This document shows positions 1-8,100 of a DNA stretch of 11,016 nucleotides, in pieces. Origin of the DNA: Bacteroidota bacterium (GTDB lineage Bacteria > Bacteroidota > Bacteroidia > Flavobacteriales_F > PHOS-HE28). Location: NCBI GenBank assembly GCA_963169595.1, contig CAUJFM010000151.1, forward strand, positions 1 to 11,016, written 5' to 3'. The position numbers were made by a program, and so were the translations under genes. Position 1 is the stretch's first letter. Every line of letters begins with the position of its first letter. The notes beneath the pieces were generated by a model. That model did not search any database and was not told where the DNA came from. It saw only the letters and a list, made by a program, of their open reading frames with translations.

Positions 1-1
1 A

Positions 2-1231
2 TTGTTCGTCATGGGCGCTTCCGGCTCCACGGATTTCCCGGTAACGACGGGCTGCTATGATGCCACGTTCAACGGCGGAACGGCCATTGATGCCATGCTG
101 AACGGATGGGCCGGCGTGAGCGGTGGATACGGCTTCGGGCATCCGGGCGGCACCGACATCATCCTGGCGCGCCTCAATGCGTCGGCCACCGCGCTGATCG
201 GATCCACCTACATCGGAGGCTCGGGGAACGATGGGCTGAACAACACGGCCGTTCTTTCCCACAACTACGGCGATGCGTTCCGGGGCGAAGTGATCCTGGA
301 TGGCAATGGCGCGCCCATCGTGTGTACCAGCACCCAGAGCGCGAACGCACCGACCACCCCCAATGCGACGCAGACCGCCTTCGGTGGGGTCCAGGACGCC
401 TACCTCTTCCGCATGAACCCGGCACTGACCGCGCTGGACTGGGCGACCTACCACGGTGGTTCCACGGGGGATAGTGGCTATGGTGTTCAACTGGACAGCA
501 ATGGCGAGATGTTCTTTTCCGGGGGGACCGTCAGCGGCGACTTCCCACTCGCCGGCACACCCTTCATCGGTGCGTCCATGGGTGCGGCCGATGGCTTCGT
601 GGTGCGCTACAATACCTCCGGCTCCGCGATGGTGGCGGGCACCCGATTGGGCACTTCGGCTTACGACCAATGCTACTTCATCCAACTGAACGGGAACGAT
701 GAGGTCTTCGTGGTCGGGCAGTCCATGGGCGACTACCCGATCACTCCGGGCAAGTACGCCAACCCCAACAGCCTGCTGTTCGTGCACAAGCTGACGCACG
801 ACCTGAGCGCCTCGCTGTGGAGCACACGCCTCGGCAACGGCAGCACCAACGCGGGCTTCTCCCCCACGGCCTTCCTGGTCAGCGACTGCGACCATATCTA
901 CATCAGTGGTTGGGGAGGGCTCAGCGGCCCGGGTATACAGGGCATGCCGCTGACGACCGACGCGTTCCAGAGCACCACGGACGGGTCCGACTTCCACCTG
1001 ATGGTGCTCGAGGCCGAGGCGGCCGCCTTGAACTACGGCACCTACTTCGGCGGCGCCCTCAGCAATGAGCATGTGGACGGCGGCACCAGCCGCTTCAGCA
1101 AGAACGGCACCGTGTACCAGGCCGTCTGCGCCGGTTGCGGCAGCAATGACGATTTCCCCACCACACCCGGGGCCTGGAGCAACACCAACAACAGCTTCAA
1201 TTGCAACCTCGGGGTGTTCAAGTTCAGCCTG
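2..1231 (+). repeat. SBBP-type propeller repeats
   Basis: About five to six degenerate repeats of roughly 60-65 residues fill the visible N-terminal part of the protein. Each contains a strand like DAYLFRMNPALTALDWATY followed by a GG(S/A)xxD turn, and most also carry a DFPxTPGxY element (residues 11-26, 180-185, 243-253, 384-394). This matches the SBBP (beta-propeller) repeat pattern common in Bacteroidota exported proteins. The first copy is cut by the window edge, so the full blade number cannot be counted. Confidence 0.7.
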
Positions 1232-2884
1232 GGGCAGCCACAAGCGGTGATCGGCATCGATGGCCCTTCCTCCATCTGTGTGAACAGCACGGCCCAGTTC
1301 ATCAACAACAGCTTCGGAGGCACCGATTTCACGTGGGACTTTGACGATGGCAGTGCAGGCTCCACCGATGAGGAACCGGAGCACGTGTTCACCACGCCAG
1401 GCACCTACAACGTGACCATGGTGCTGGCCGACAACACCGGCTGCGGGCAACCCGACACGGCCACGGTGACCGTGATCGTGCTGCCGCCCTCGGTCGCTAC
1501 CGTGGAGCCCGTGGCGCCTTTGTGCCCGGGAGGCACCACCCAGCTGCAGGCCAGCGGGGGAAGCACCTACGCGTGGTCCCCGGCCACAGGACTGAGCGCC
1601 ACGGATGTGCCAGACCCCTTGCTCACCCCGACCACTTCCGGCAGCTGGACCGTGGTGGTGGGTGATGCCTGCGGAACGGATACCGCCGTGGTGGAGGTGA
1701 CCCTCTTCGGTGGCGATATCGAGGTGACGAACGACACCACCATCTGTCAGGGCACGCAGGCGCAGCTCGCAGCTTCCGGTGGGGTCACCTATGCGTGGAC
1801 CCCTGCGGGCAGCCTTTCCGATCCGGCCATTGCCAACCCGGTGGCCAGCCCTACGGAGACCACGACCTATGTGGTGACCATGACCACTGCGGAGAACTGT
1901 GTGTTCCAGGATTCGGTCACCGTGAACGTGTTCTTCGCGCTCCCGGAGCCCGCGTTGTCGGATACCACCATCTGCCTCGGCGATTCGGTCATCCTTTCCA
2001 CCGGGAACGCGGACAGCTATGTCTGGCAGCCGGCACCCGGCATCGCTCCGCTGAACGTGCAGTCGCCCACCTTCTTCCCACAAGAGTCCACGCTGTTCGT
2101 GGTGACCATGGTGAACTCGTGCGGATCGGTGCAGGACAGTGTGCTGATCGATGTGGTGAGCGTGGTGGCCACGGCCTGGCCGGACACGCTCATCTGCCCT
2201 AGCATACCGGTGCAACTGGGCGCGACCGGTGGGGTCACGTATGCCTGGAGCCCGGCGGCCGGACTGAGCGACCCATCCAGCAGCACCCCTTTGGCCATCC
2301 CTTCCAGCACCACCAGTTACACCGTCACCGTCACCGATGCGATCGGCTGCAGCGATGTGGCCGAGGTCACCATCACCCTTCGTCCGCCGCCCACCGTGGA
2401 GGCCGGGCCGGACCAGGTGATCGAGTATGGAGATGTGGTCCAGTTGACGGCCACCGGTTCAGGAACCCTGACCTGGACGCCTTCGGACCTGCTGAACGAT
2501 CCGTTGAGCGAAAGCCCTTCCACCCGACCTGAGGAGGCCACCACCTACACGGTGACCGTCACCGATCCGGATGGCTGCACCGCCACCGATCAGCTGACCA
2601 TCCTGGTGGACGGCTCGCTCTACGTGCCGAACTCCTTCACGCCGAACAGCGATGGCGTGAACGACCTCTTCGGCGCGCTGGGCAAGGACATCGCCTCCTT
2701 CCGCATGATGGTGTTCAACCGGTGGGGTGAACTGATCTGGAGCACGGAGAGCCTCTCGGGCCGATGGGACGGCACCCACGAAGGTGTTCCATCGCCCATC
2801 GACACCTACGTGTGGAAGGTGGAGGCCAGGGAGATCACCGGTCGCGTGCGCGATTCCATCGGCCACGTGACCCTGGTGCGCTGA
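2..2884 (+). CDS. SBBP-repeat/PKD/Ig-like protein with gliding-motility C-terminal (T9SS type B) domain, 5' partial
   Basis: The frame is open to the left edge, and the first visible codon (TTG) falls inside a propeller repeat, so the start and signal peptide lie outside the window; 960 residues are visible. Residues 1-410 hold SBBP-like repeats (recurring DFPxTxGxY, DxxxxRxN and YxGGSxxD elements), a fold expected to form a beta-propeller. A PKD domain follows at about 416-494 (FTWDFDDGS, then HVFTTPGTYNVT). Five Ig-like domains occupy about 500-870. Residues 872-960 match the gliding-motility-associated C-terminal domain (VPNSFTPNSDGVNDLF, FNRWGELIW, DTYVWKVE), which routes proteins through the T9SS to the surface or medium as a type B signal. 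No catalytic motif is visible. From family knowledge this is an extracellular, probably adhesive or structural protein; its ligand is unknown. It converges on the ACMSD gene with a 6-base gap. Confidence 0.93.
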   Translation: MFVMGASGSTDFPVTTGCYDATFNGGTAIDAMLNGWAGVSGGYGFGHPGGTDIILARLNASATALIGSTYIGGSGNDGLNNTAVLSHNYGDAFRGEVILDGNGAPIVCTSTQSANAPTTPNATQTAFGGVQDAYLFRMNPALTALDWATYHGGSTGDSGYGVQLDSNGEMFFSGGTVSGDFPLAGTPFIGASMGAADGFVVRYNTSGSAMVAGTRLGTSAYDQCYFIQLNGNDEVFVVGQSMGDYPITPGKYANPNSLLFVHKLTHDLSASLWSTRLGNGSTNAGFSPTAFLVSDCDHIYISGWGGLSGPGIQGMPLTTDAFQSTTDGSDFHLMVLEAEAAALNYGTYFGGALSNEHVDGGTSRFSKNGTVYQAVCAGCGSNDDFPTTPGAWSNTNNSFNCNLGVFKFSLGQPQAVIGIDGPSSICVNSTAQFINNSFGGTDFTWDFDDGSAGSTDEEPEHVFTTPGTYNVTMVLADNTGCGQPDTATVTVIVLPPSVATVEPVAPLCPGGTTQLQASGGSTYAWSPATGLSATDVPDPLLTPTTSGSWTVVVGDACGTDTAVVEVTLFGGDIEVTNDTTICQGTQAQLAASGGVTYAWTPAGSLSDPAIANPVASPTETTTYVVTMTTAENCVFQDSVTVNVFFALPEPALSDTTICLGDSVILSTGNADSYVWQPAPGIAPLNVQSPTFFPQESTLFVVTMVNSCGSVQDSVLIDVVSVVATAWPDTLICPSIPVQLGATGGVTYAWSPAAGLSDPSSSTPLAIPSSTTSYTVTVTDAIGCSDVAEVTITLRPPPTVEAGPDQVIEYGDVVQLTATGSGTLTWTPSDLLNDPLSESPSTRPEEATTYTVTVTDPDGCTATDQLTILVDGSLYVPNSFTPNSDGVNDLFGALGKDIASFRMMVFNRWGELIWSTESLSGRWDGTHEGVPSPIDTYVWKVEAREITGRVRDSIGHVTLVR
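1499..2611 (+). repeat. Five tandem Ig-like domains, about 75-residue period
   Basis: Equivalent positions fall at residues 508, 582, 658, 732 and about 809, spacings of 74 to 77. Each unit has a Cys (or Tyr in the last) followed by a QL.A.GG.TYAW.PA.GLS core, and most end in TTxYxVTVTDxxGC. The last unit has lost the first Cys of the pattern. These are spacer-like Ig-type domains that link the PKD region to the C-terminal sorting domain. Confidence 0.8.
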
Positions 2885-2890
2885 GCGTGA

Positions 2891-3907
2891 TCAGCGGAAC
2901 AACGACCTCGGGAGATCGAGCCATTGCAAGGCGGCCCCACCCAGCAGCGCGCGCTTGGTCGCCTCATCGTACGGCATGCTGTGGATGAGCTGGCCCGGCT
3001 CCAGCTCCCCCAATGGGAAGGGATAATCCGTGCCCATGGCCACGCGATCGGCCCCCATCTGGTCCACCACCAAACGCAGCACCGCGGGATCGTGCACCAA
3101 GGCATCGATCCAGAAGCGACCGAGGTAATCACGCGGATTCACGTTGTTGTCCACCGCACAGAGGTCAGGCCTCACCAGGAAGCCATGCTCGATGCGGCCC
3201 AGCGTGGCCGGGAACGAGCCGCCGCCATGGGCGAAGGCCACACGCAACCGCGGCAGCCGCTCGAAGAGCCCGCTGAAGATCATGCTGACGATGGCGGTGG
3301 TGGTCTCCACCGGCATACCCACCAGCCAGGGCATCCAATACTTGTCCATCCGCTCGGCCCCCATCATGTCCCAGGGGTGTACGAACACCGCCATGCCCAG
3401 CTCCTGGCAGGCCTCGAACACCTGGAACAGCCGGGGCTCGCCCAAGTTGACCCCATGGATGTGCGTGCCGATCTGGACGCCCACCAGGCCGATGCGCTTG
3501 CATCGCTCCAGCTCCTGGATCGCCAGTTCGGGGTCCTGCATGGGGATGGTGCCCAGGCCCACGAAACGTTTGGGCCAGCGGTGCACGATGCCCGCGATGT
3601 GGTCGTTCAGGAACATGGACAGGTCCAGCGTGTCCTGGGGCTTGGCCCAGTAGCTGAACATCACCGGAACGGTGCTCAACACCTGCACATCCACCCGGTG
3701 CTGATCGCATTCACCGATGCGCACACCGGGGTCCCAGCAGTTGGCCTGCACCTCGCGGAAGAACTTGTCATCCATCATCATCCGGGCGCATCCGGGACGG
3801 TGATGGTCCAGGTGGATGAATCCCCGGTAGCCATACTTCGACCCGAAATCCGGAATGTTCTCCGGCAGGATGTGCGTATGGATGTCGATGGTCAGCAGCT
3901 CGGCCAT
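2891..3907 (-). CDS. nbaD: 2-amino-3-carboxymuconate-6-semialdehyde decarboxylase (ACMSD)
   Basis: This 338-residue protein belongs to the metal-dependent amidohydrolase superfamily and has the usual length for ACMSD. It removes CO2 from 2-amino-3-carboxymuconate semialdehyde to give 2-aminomuconate semialdehyde, in the cytoplasm. Its residues line up with those known in the Pseudomonas fluorescens enzyme. The zinc ligands are His10 and His12 (DIHTH), His177 (FVHPWD) and Asp294 (GTDYPFPLG); the catalytic His is His227 (FAHGGGSFP). Arg51, Arg238 and Trp191 also correspond to substrate-site positions. The ATG at 3907 places the HxH motif at residues 10-12, as in the family. The gene begins 10 bases after the dioxygenase stop codon, so the two are almost certainly one operon. 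No frameshift or missing key residue is seen. A related decarboxylase of the same amidohydrolase_2 family is the main alternative, but the neighbour and residue match make ACMSD very likely. Confidence 0.92.
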   Translation of the reverse strand: MAELLTIDIHTHILPENIPDFGSKYGYRGFIHLDHHRPGCARMMMDDKFFREVQANCWDPGVRIGECDQHRVDVQVLSTVPVMFSYWAKPQDTLDLSMFLNDHIAGIVHRWPKRFVGLGTIPMQDPELAIQELERCKRIGLVGVQIGTHIHGVNLGEPRLFQVFEACQELGMAVFVHPWDMMGAERMDKYWMPWLVGMPVETTTAIVSMIFSGLFERLPRLRVAFAHGGGSFPATLGRIEHGFLVRPDLCAVDNNVNPRDYLGRFWIDALVHDPAVLRLVVDQMGADRVAMGTDYPFPLGELEPGQLIHSMPYDEATKRALLGGAALQWLDLPRSLFR

Positions 3908-3917
3908 GCGGCGGGGC

Positions 3918-4454
3918 TTAGACGAAGCGCGGATCGGTCTCCATCACGTGCCCGCACTTGCTGCAGGTGCGCAGCTGCTCGCTGCCGTAGAACTCCCGGA
4001 AGCGGGGGATGAAGTCCTTCTCGATGTTGTGGAGCACGAAGCGGTACTCGTGCAGCAGGTTGTTGCACTTCTCGCAATACCACTGCAGGCCATCCTGCAT
4101 CTCGCGGTCATCGCGTTTGCACTCGATCACGAGACCCACGGTGTTCGGACCCCGGCGGGGCTGATGCGGCACGTTGGCCGGCAATAGGAACATCTCGCCT
4201 TCGCGGATCGGGATGGTCACCGCCTGCCCGTCCTCCTGGATGCCCACCTCAATGTCGCCCTCCACCTGATAAAAGAGCTCCTCCGTCTCGTTGAGGTGAT
4301 AGTCCTTGCGGGCATTGGGGCCTCCGACGATCATCACGATGTAATCCCCGGACTCCGTATAGAGGTTCTTGTTCCCGACGGGCGGCTTCAGGAGGTCGCG
4401 GTTCTGCTCGATCCAGCCTTTGAGGTCGAAGGGTCTTCTGATGGGCATGGGCAT
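3918..4454 (-). CDS. nbaC: 3-hydroxyanthranilate 3,4-dioxygenase
   Basis: This 178-residue cupin enzyme opens the ring of 3-hydroxyanthranilate with O2 and Fe(II) to give 2-amino-3-carboxymuconate semialdehyde, the substrate of the next gene. Fe ligands are His53, Glu59 and His97. Substrate-binding Arg49, Arg101 and Glu111 match the positions known in the Cupriavidus metallidurans enzyme. A second, rubredoxin-like metal site is present as Cys127/Cys130 (WYCEKC) and Cys164/Cys167 (TCSKCGH), typical of bacterial and fungal forms. The conserved N-terminal LLKPPVGN motif is at residues 21-28. Start 4454 begins MPMP; an in-frame ATG at 4448 is an alternative two residues shorter, and neither has a Shine-Dalgarno sequence, as is normal in Bacteroidota. 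With the decarboxylase it sends kynurenine-derived carbon to catabolism instead of quinolinate. Upstream pathway genes are not in the window. Confidence 0.95.
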   Translation of the reverse strand: MPMPIRRPFDLKGWIEQNRDLLKPPVGNKNLYTESGDYIVMIVGGPNARKDYHLNETEELFYQVEGDIEVGIQEDGQAVTIPIREGEMFLLPANVPHQPRRGPNTVGLVIECKRDDREMQDGLQWYCEKCNNLLHEYRFVLHNIEKDFIPRFREFYGSEQLRTCSKCGHVMETDPRFV

Positions 4455-4463
4455 TCAATCGGA

Positions 4464-4479
4464 GGCCTAAAGGTAGGCC
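4464..4479. repeat. Perfect 6-bp inverted repeat ahead of the dioxygenase gene
   Basis: GGCCTA-N4-TAGGCC forms a perfect dyad centred 17-18 bases upstream of the dioxygenase ATG. It coincides with the candidate -7 promoter element, so it could be an operator for a kynurenine-responsive regulator or a small RNA hairpin. A 6-bp dyad can occur by chance in GC-rich DNA, so function is only a guess. Confidence 0.4.
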
Positions 4480-4498
4480 CGTGGCCCAACATGCCGAA
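4468..4498 (-). promoter_or_regulatory. Candidate Bacteroidota-type promoter for the dioxygenase-decarboxylase pair
   Basis: On the minus strand, TTCG (4498-4495) is followed after exactly 19 bases by TACCTTTA (4475-4468). The known Bacteroidota consensus is TTTG, about 19-21 bases, then TAnnTTTG, so each element has one mismatch. The implied transcription start lies only about 10 bases before the ATG at 4454, a very short leader. The position right after a terminator-like hairpin fits a new transcription unit. Confidence 0.35.
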
Positions 4499-4521
4499 GG
4501 CGCCCACGATAGCGGGCGCCT
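4498..4521 (-). terminator. Terminator-like hairpin after the 172-residue protein gene
   Basis: GGCGCCC and GGGCGCC, extended by one A-T pair, form an 8-bp GC-rich stem around an 8-base loop. It sits 27 bases past the stop codon at 4549. The following minus-strand T-tract is only two bases long, so as an intrinsic terminator it is weak; it may still separate this gene from the dioxygenase operon. Confidence 0.45.
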
Positions 4522-4548
4522 CCTTGCGTATGGTGTATGTAGTTGGGT

Positions 4549-5067
4549 TCAATCCTTGCCGGTGCGACCCGCCTGAAGCAGGGCGGCACCGTTCGCACGC
4601 ATCATGTCCGCGGTGTATTGCTGGTCCTGTATGAAGGCCATGGCACGCTTGTCCCAACGCACGATCGCGAACGGGAAGTCGAGCACGTCCGTATCGGCCC
4701 CATCGTACTTGGAGGCGGTGAGCAGGCTGAGCGACATGTCCAAGGGCGCAATGGCCAGGACCTCGGCCGGGACCTTGGCCCGGGTGTCCACCAGGATCCG
4801 CTTTGGCAGGAAGCCCTCCTTCTGGAAGACCAGTGCGAACTCCTTGTTGAGCCCGAGACCGACCCGGAACCGTCCGCTCTTGTCGGTGGTCTGCCGAGCC
4901 ACTTCGTCATTGCCTTCATAGATGATCACCTCGCAACCCGCCAGCTTCTTGTCGCCATCGGTGACGCGGCCGTCCACCGGGAGCACGCGTTCATCCGCTG
5001 GCTCCTGAGCGTGGGCTGTCATGCATGGCACGCATACGAGCAGGGCGGTGGCAAGCAAGGACCTCAT
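4549..5067 (-). CDS. Exported protein with carboxypeptidase-regulatory-like domain, function unknown
   Basis: This 172-residue protein starts with a clear signal peptide: hydrophobic residues 3-15, with a likely cut after AHA at residue 20. The two Cys in that segment do not form a lipobox, so it is probably a soluble periplasmic or exported protein. Residues about 31-98 look like a carboxypeptidase-regulatory-like or transthyretin-like beta-sandwich (VDGRVTDGDKKLAGCEVIIY, then TTDKSGRFRVGL, KEGFLPKRI). The C-terminal part contains LDFPFAIVRWDKRAMAF, a pattern I associate with hypothetical Bacteroidota proteins having this architecture, but I cannot assign a role. There is no T9SS sorting domain and no catalytic motif. 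The start at 5067 directly precedes the signal peptide. The gene lies between a strong terminator and a weak hairpin, so it may be transcribed alone; no clear promoter is seen in the roughly 50 bases upstream. Confidence 0.85.
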   Translation of the reverse strand: MRSLLATALLVCVPCMTAHAQEPADERVLPVDGRVTDGDKKLAGCEVIIYEGNDEVARQTTDKSGRFRVGLGLNKEFALVFQKEGFLPKRILVDTRAKVPAEVLAIAPLDMSLSLLTASKYDGADTDVLDFPFAIVRWDKRAMAFIQDQQYTADMMRANGAALLQAGRTGKD

Positions 5068-5110
5068 GGCCCCTTATACCGTCCCTCTCCTAGCCCAGGT
5101 TACAGGAGAA

Positions 5111-5147
5111 GGGAAAAAGAAGAGGGGCGGGAAAACCCCGCCCCTCT
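5111..5147 (-). terminator. Intrinsic terminator of the 1131-residue T9SS protein gene
   Basis: A perfect 11-bp GC-rich stem (5121-5131 with 5137-5147) closes a 5-base loop. On the minus strand it is followed by TCTTTTTCCC, a U-rich tail in the transcript. It begins 20 bases past the stop codon at 5168, the classic layout of a Rho-independent terminator. Confidence 0.88.
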
Positions 5148-5167
5148 GTTCATAAGCTGGAATGCGA

Positions 5168-8100
5168 TCAACGCACGATCACGCGCATGGTCGTGAAGTC
5201 CCCCTCCTTGGAGAGGCGCACCGTGTACAGACCGGGAGCAAGGTTGCCCAGGTCCATCTGGTGACGCTGACCACCGGTGAGCGCCGTACGCTGCTCCATC
5301 ACCACGCGGCCGGATGCATCCATCACCGCGATGGCCACAGCGGCGTCAGCACCACGGTAGGTCAGGGTGATCGATCCCTCGGTCGGGTTCGGGTAGAGGC
5401 CGTACACCTGCTGGTCGGCATCGGCCACGCCCGTGCACAGTTCCACCGTAACGGTGGTGAAGGTGTTGCTGAGGTCAATGCACTCACCTGTGCTGGTCAG
5501 ATCACCGATGTCCGTGCCCGGCTGTACGTTCTCCAGGTCACCGTTGTAGGAAACGCCCCACACGTGGTACACCCCAACGGCTGCGCTGTTGAAATCGAGC
5601 GCGTTCCCGGCAAGGGCCGTGATGATGGCGTTGTTCTCGTCGGTGAGGATGAAGGCGTAGTTCTCCACCGACGTGCTGTTGGTGGTGAAGTCGATCACAT
5701 CGGCCTCCTCATCCTGGCAGACGCTCACGCTGGTGGAACCGGTCGTGGTGGTCACATCCCCGCCGTCGCAGATCAGGGTGGGCACTGCACCGGTGAGGCA
5801 GATGGTGAAGTTGCCGCCCATGCCCCAGTCGAGGTTGCTGTACACACGCACCCAGTAGGTGGTGCCCTCGGATACGGTCACTTCAAAGGGTGCCAAGGGC
5901 GCGATCTCACAGGCCAGTTCGTTGCCATCGCAGGCATCGCTCACCACGATGGCCCAGTCGGACATGGTACCGGGGTCGAAGGTGATGGTGACCGCGGTGT
6001 TCGAGCCGGAGTTGAAGGTGTACCACACATCCAGGAGCGAGCTCTCGGTCTCATCGCAGGAAGGCACACCGCCGTCCTGGGAGGCGTAGGTGTTGTCGCC
6101 GCTGACCGCATTGGTGCCACAGGTACCCTCCGCATTGATGATCAGGGCCGTGGCATTGATGCAGTCATCATTGGCCGGGGTGCAGGAGACCACGCTGATC
6201 GGGGCTCCGGTCACATCCAGGCTGGCACAGATGGCGCCACCGCCTTGGATCAGCAGGGCGTTCACATCGAAGCCGGTGGTCACACCGATCTCGATGGTGC
6301 CCAGGTCCAGCGTCGTGGGATCATACACCAGGGTGTGGATCGTATAGTTACCCTCAGCGGTCACCATGAAGTCGGGCGCTGCAGCGGCATCGATGATCAC
6401 CAGTTCGGCACCTTGGGTAAGGACGAACACCTTCATGAACCCGTCGGGCACCACGATGTTGCCATCATCCGTGGCAGTGAACATGGCCATGCCATCCACG
6501 AAGCACACCACCGATTGATCCGCCGTGATGGTGCCTGCATCCGCATCGCAGGTCACGCATTCCTGCACCGTAATGGCTGCGCCCACCACGTCCAGGCTGG
6601 CGCAGATGCTGCCACCTCCCTGGATCAACAGGGCGTTCACGTCGAAGCCCGTGGTCACACCGAACTCAACGATGCCCAGGTCCAATGTGGTGGGATCATA
6701 GATCAGGGTGTGGATGGTGTAGCTGCCCTCCGCAGCGACCAGGAACTCAGGAGTGCTGGAGGCATCCACAATGACCAGGCCGGAGCCTTCGGTCAGCACA
6801 TACACGGTCTCGAAACCGACAGGCACAACGCTGTTGCCATCCGGGGTGGCCGAGATCACGGTCTCATCCACCACGTAGCATACCTCATCCAGGTCGGCCG
6901 TGATCGTACCGGCGTTCGCATCGCAGCTCACGCACTCCTCCACCGTAACGGCCGCACCCACCACGTCCAGGCTGGCGCAGATGCTACCACCTCCCTGGAT
7001 CAGCAGGGCGTTCATGTCGAAGCCCGTGGTAACACCGATCTCCACAATGCTCAGGTCGAGCGTGGCGGGGTCGTACACCAGCGTATGCACCGTGTAGGCA
7101 CCGGCCTCGGTCACGGTGAACGCAGGCGTGGCGGCGGTCTGCACGATCACCAGCCCGGGGCCTTTGGTCAGCACATACACCAGATCATAGCCGGCAGGCA
7201 CCACGGCATTGCCGTTCGGGATGACATCGAAGGTGGCCGAACCGTCCACGAGACAGAACTGGGTTCCGTTGGAGGCCAGGGTACCGGCATCCGCCTCACA
7301 GGTCACGCACTCCTCCACTGACACGGCCGCACCGGCCACATCCAGGCTGGCGCAGATGCTACCACCGCCCTGGACCAGCAGGGCGTTCACGTCGAAGCCG
7401 GTGGTCACACCGAACTCAACGATGTCCAGGTCCAATGTGGTGGGATCGTAGATCAGGGTATGGATGGTGTACGTATCCGCCTCGGTCACGGTGAATTCAG
7501 GCGTGGCGGACGTTTGCACGATCACCAGTCCGGAGCCTTGGGTGAGCACATACAGGGTCTCGTAGCCCACGGGGACCACACTGTTCCCATCCGCAGTGGC
7601 CGAGATGGTGGCCGAACCACCATCCAGGCAGACCGGGAGCCCATCGTTGGTCAAGGTGCCGGCGTTGGCATCGCAGGTCACCGGCTCGGGACCAAGCACA
7701 CAGATGGTGAAGCTGGGGTTCGGGGCGAGGTTCGCACCGAAATGGTACAACCGGACGAAGTAGGTCTCACCGATGGTGAGGCCCGTGGCGTTGAGGTTCT
7801 CCGTGGAGTTGCCGCTGACCACATCGGCACAGCTAAGGATGGCGCCACCGCAGGAAGCGCGGATATCCACGACCACATCGAACCCGCTCGGGGTGGTCAC
7901 GCTGATGGTATGGTCCTCGGCCGTGGCGGTGAACTTGTACCACACGTCATCATTGGGGAAACCGCCGCAGGAACCGGCAGGTGCCGATTGGGTGGCGCCG
8001 GACACGGTACCGGCCACAGGAGCGCAGGTCGGGGCCGGTGTAAGCTCGATCGCGCCGGCGCACTCATCGTTGGCCGGGAGCAGGGACGCGCCCACGCAGA

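Noticed and set aside
2..4. TTG at the left edge as a true start codon.
   Set aside because: It lies inside a propeller repeat and no signal peptide follows, though the C-terminal sorting domain requires export; the gene is simply cut.
2924..4012. 362-codon open frame on the plus strand over the ACMSD and dioxygenase genes.
   Set aside because: The minus-strand frames carry intact catalytic residues of two known enzymes. The plus-strand product is rich in His, Gln and Arg with no domain, typical of a GC-rich shadow frame.
5162..7321. 719-codon open frame on the plus strand, opposite the repeat-containing T9SS protein.
   Set aside because: It reads antisense to a convincing gene. Its His- and Gly-rich repetitive composition comes from the 375-bp repeats and GC-rich codon use on the other strand; it has no recognisable domain and runs across repeat units as an artefact.
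6176..7675. CRISPR or non-coding satellite interpretation of the regular 375-bp repeats.
   Set aside because: The period is a whole number of codons, the frame is intact through all units, and differences favour conservative protein changes; it is a coding repeat.
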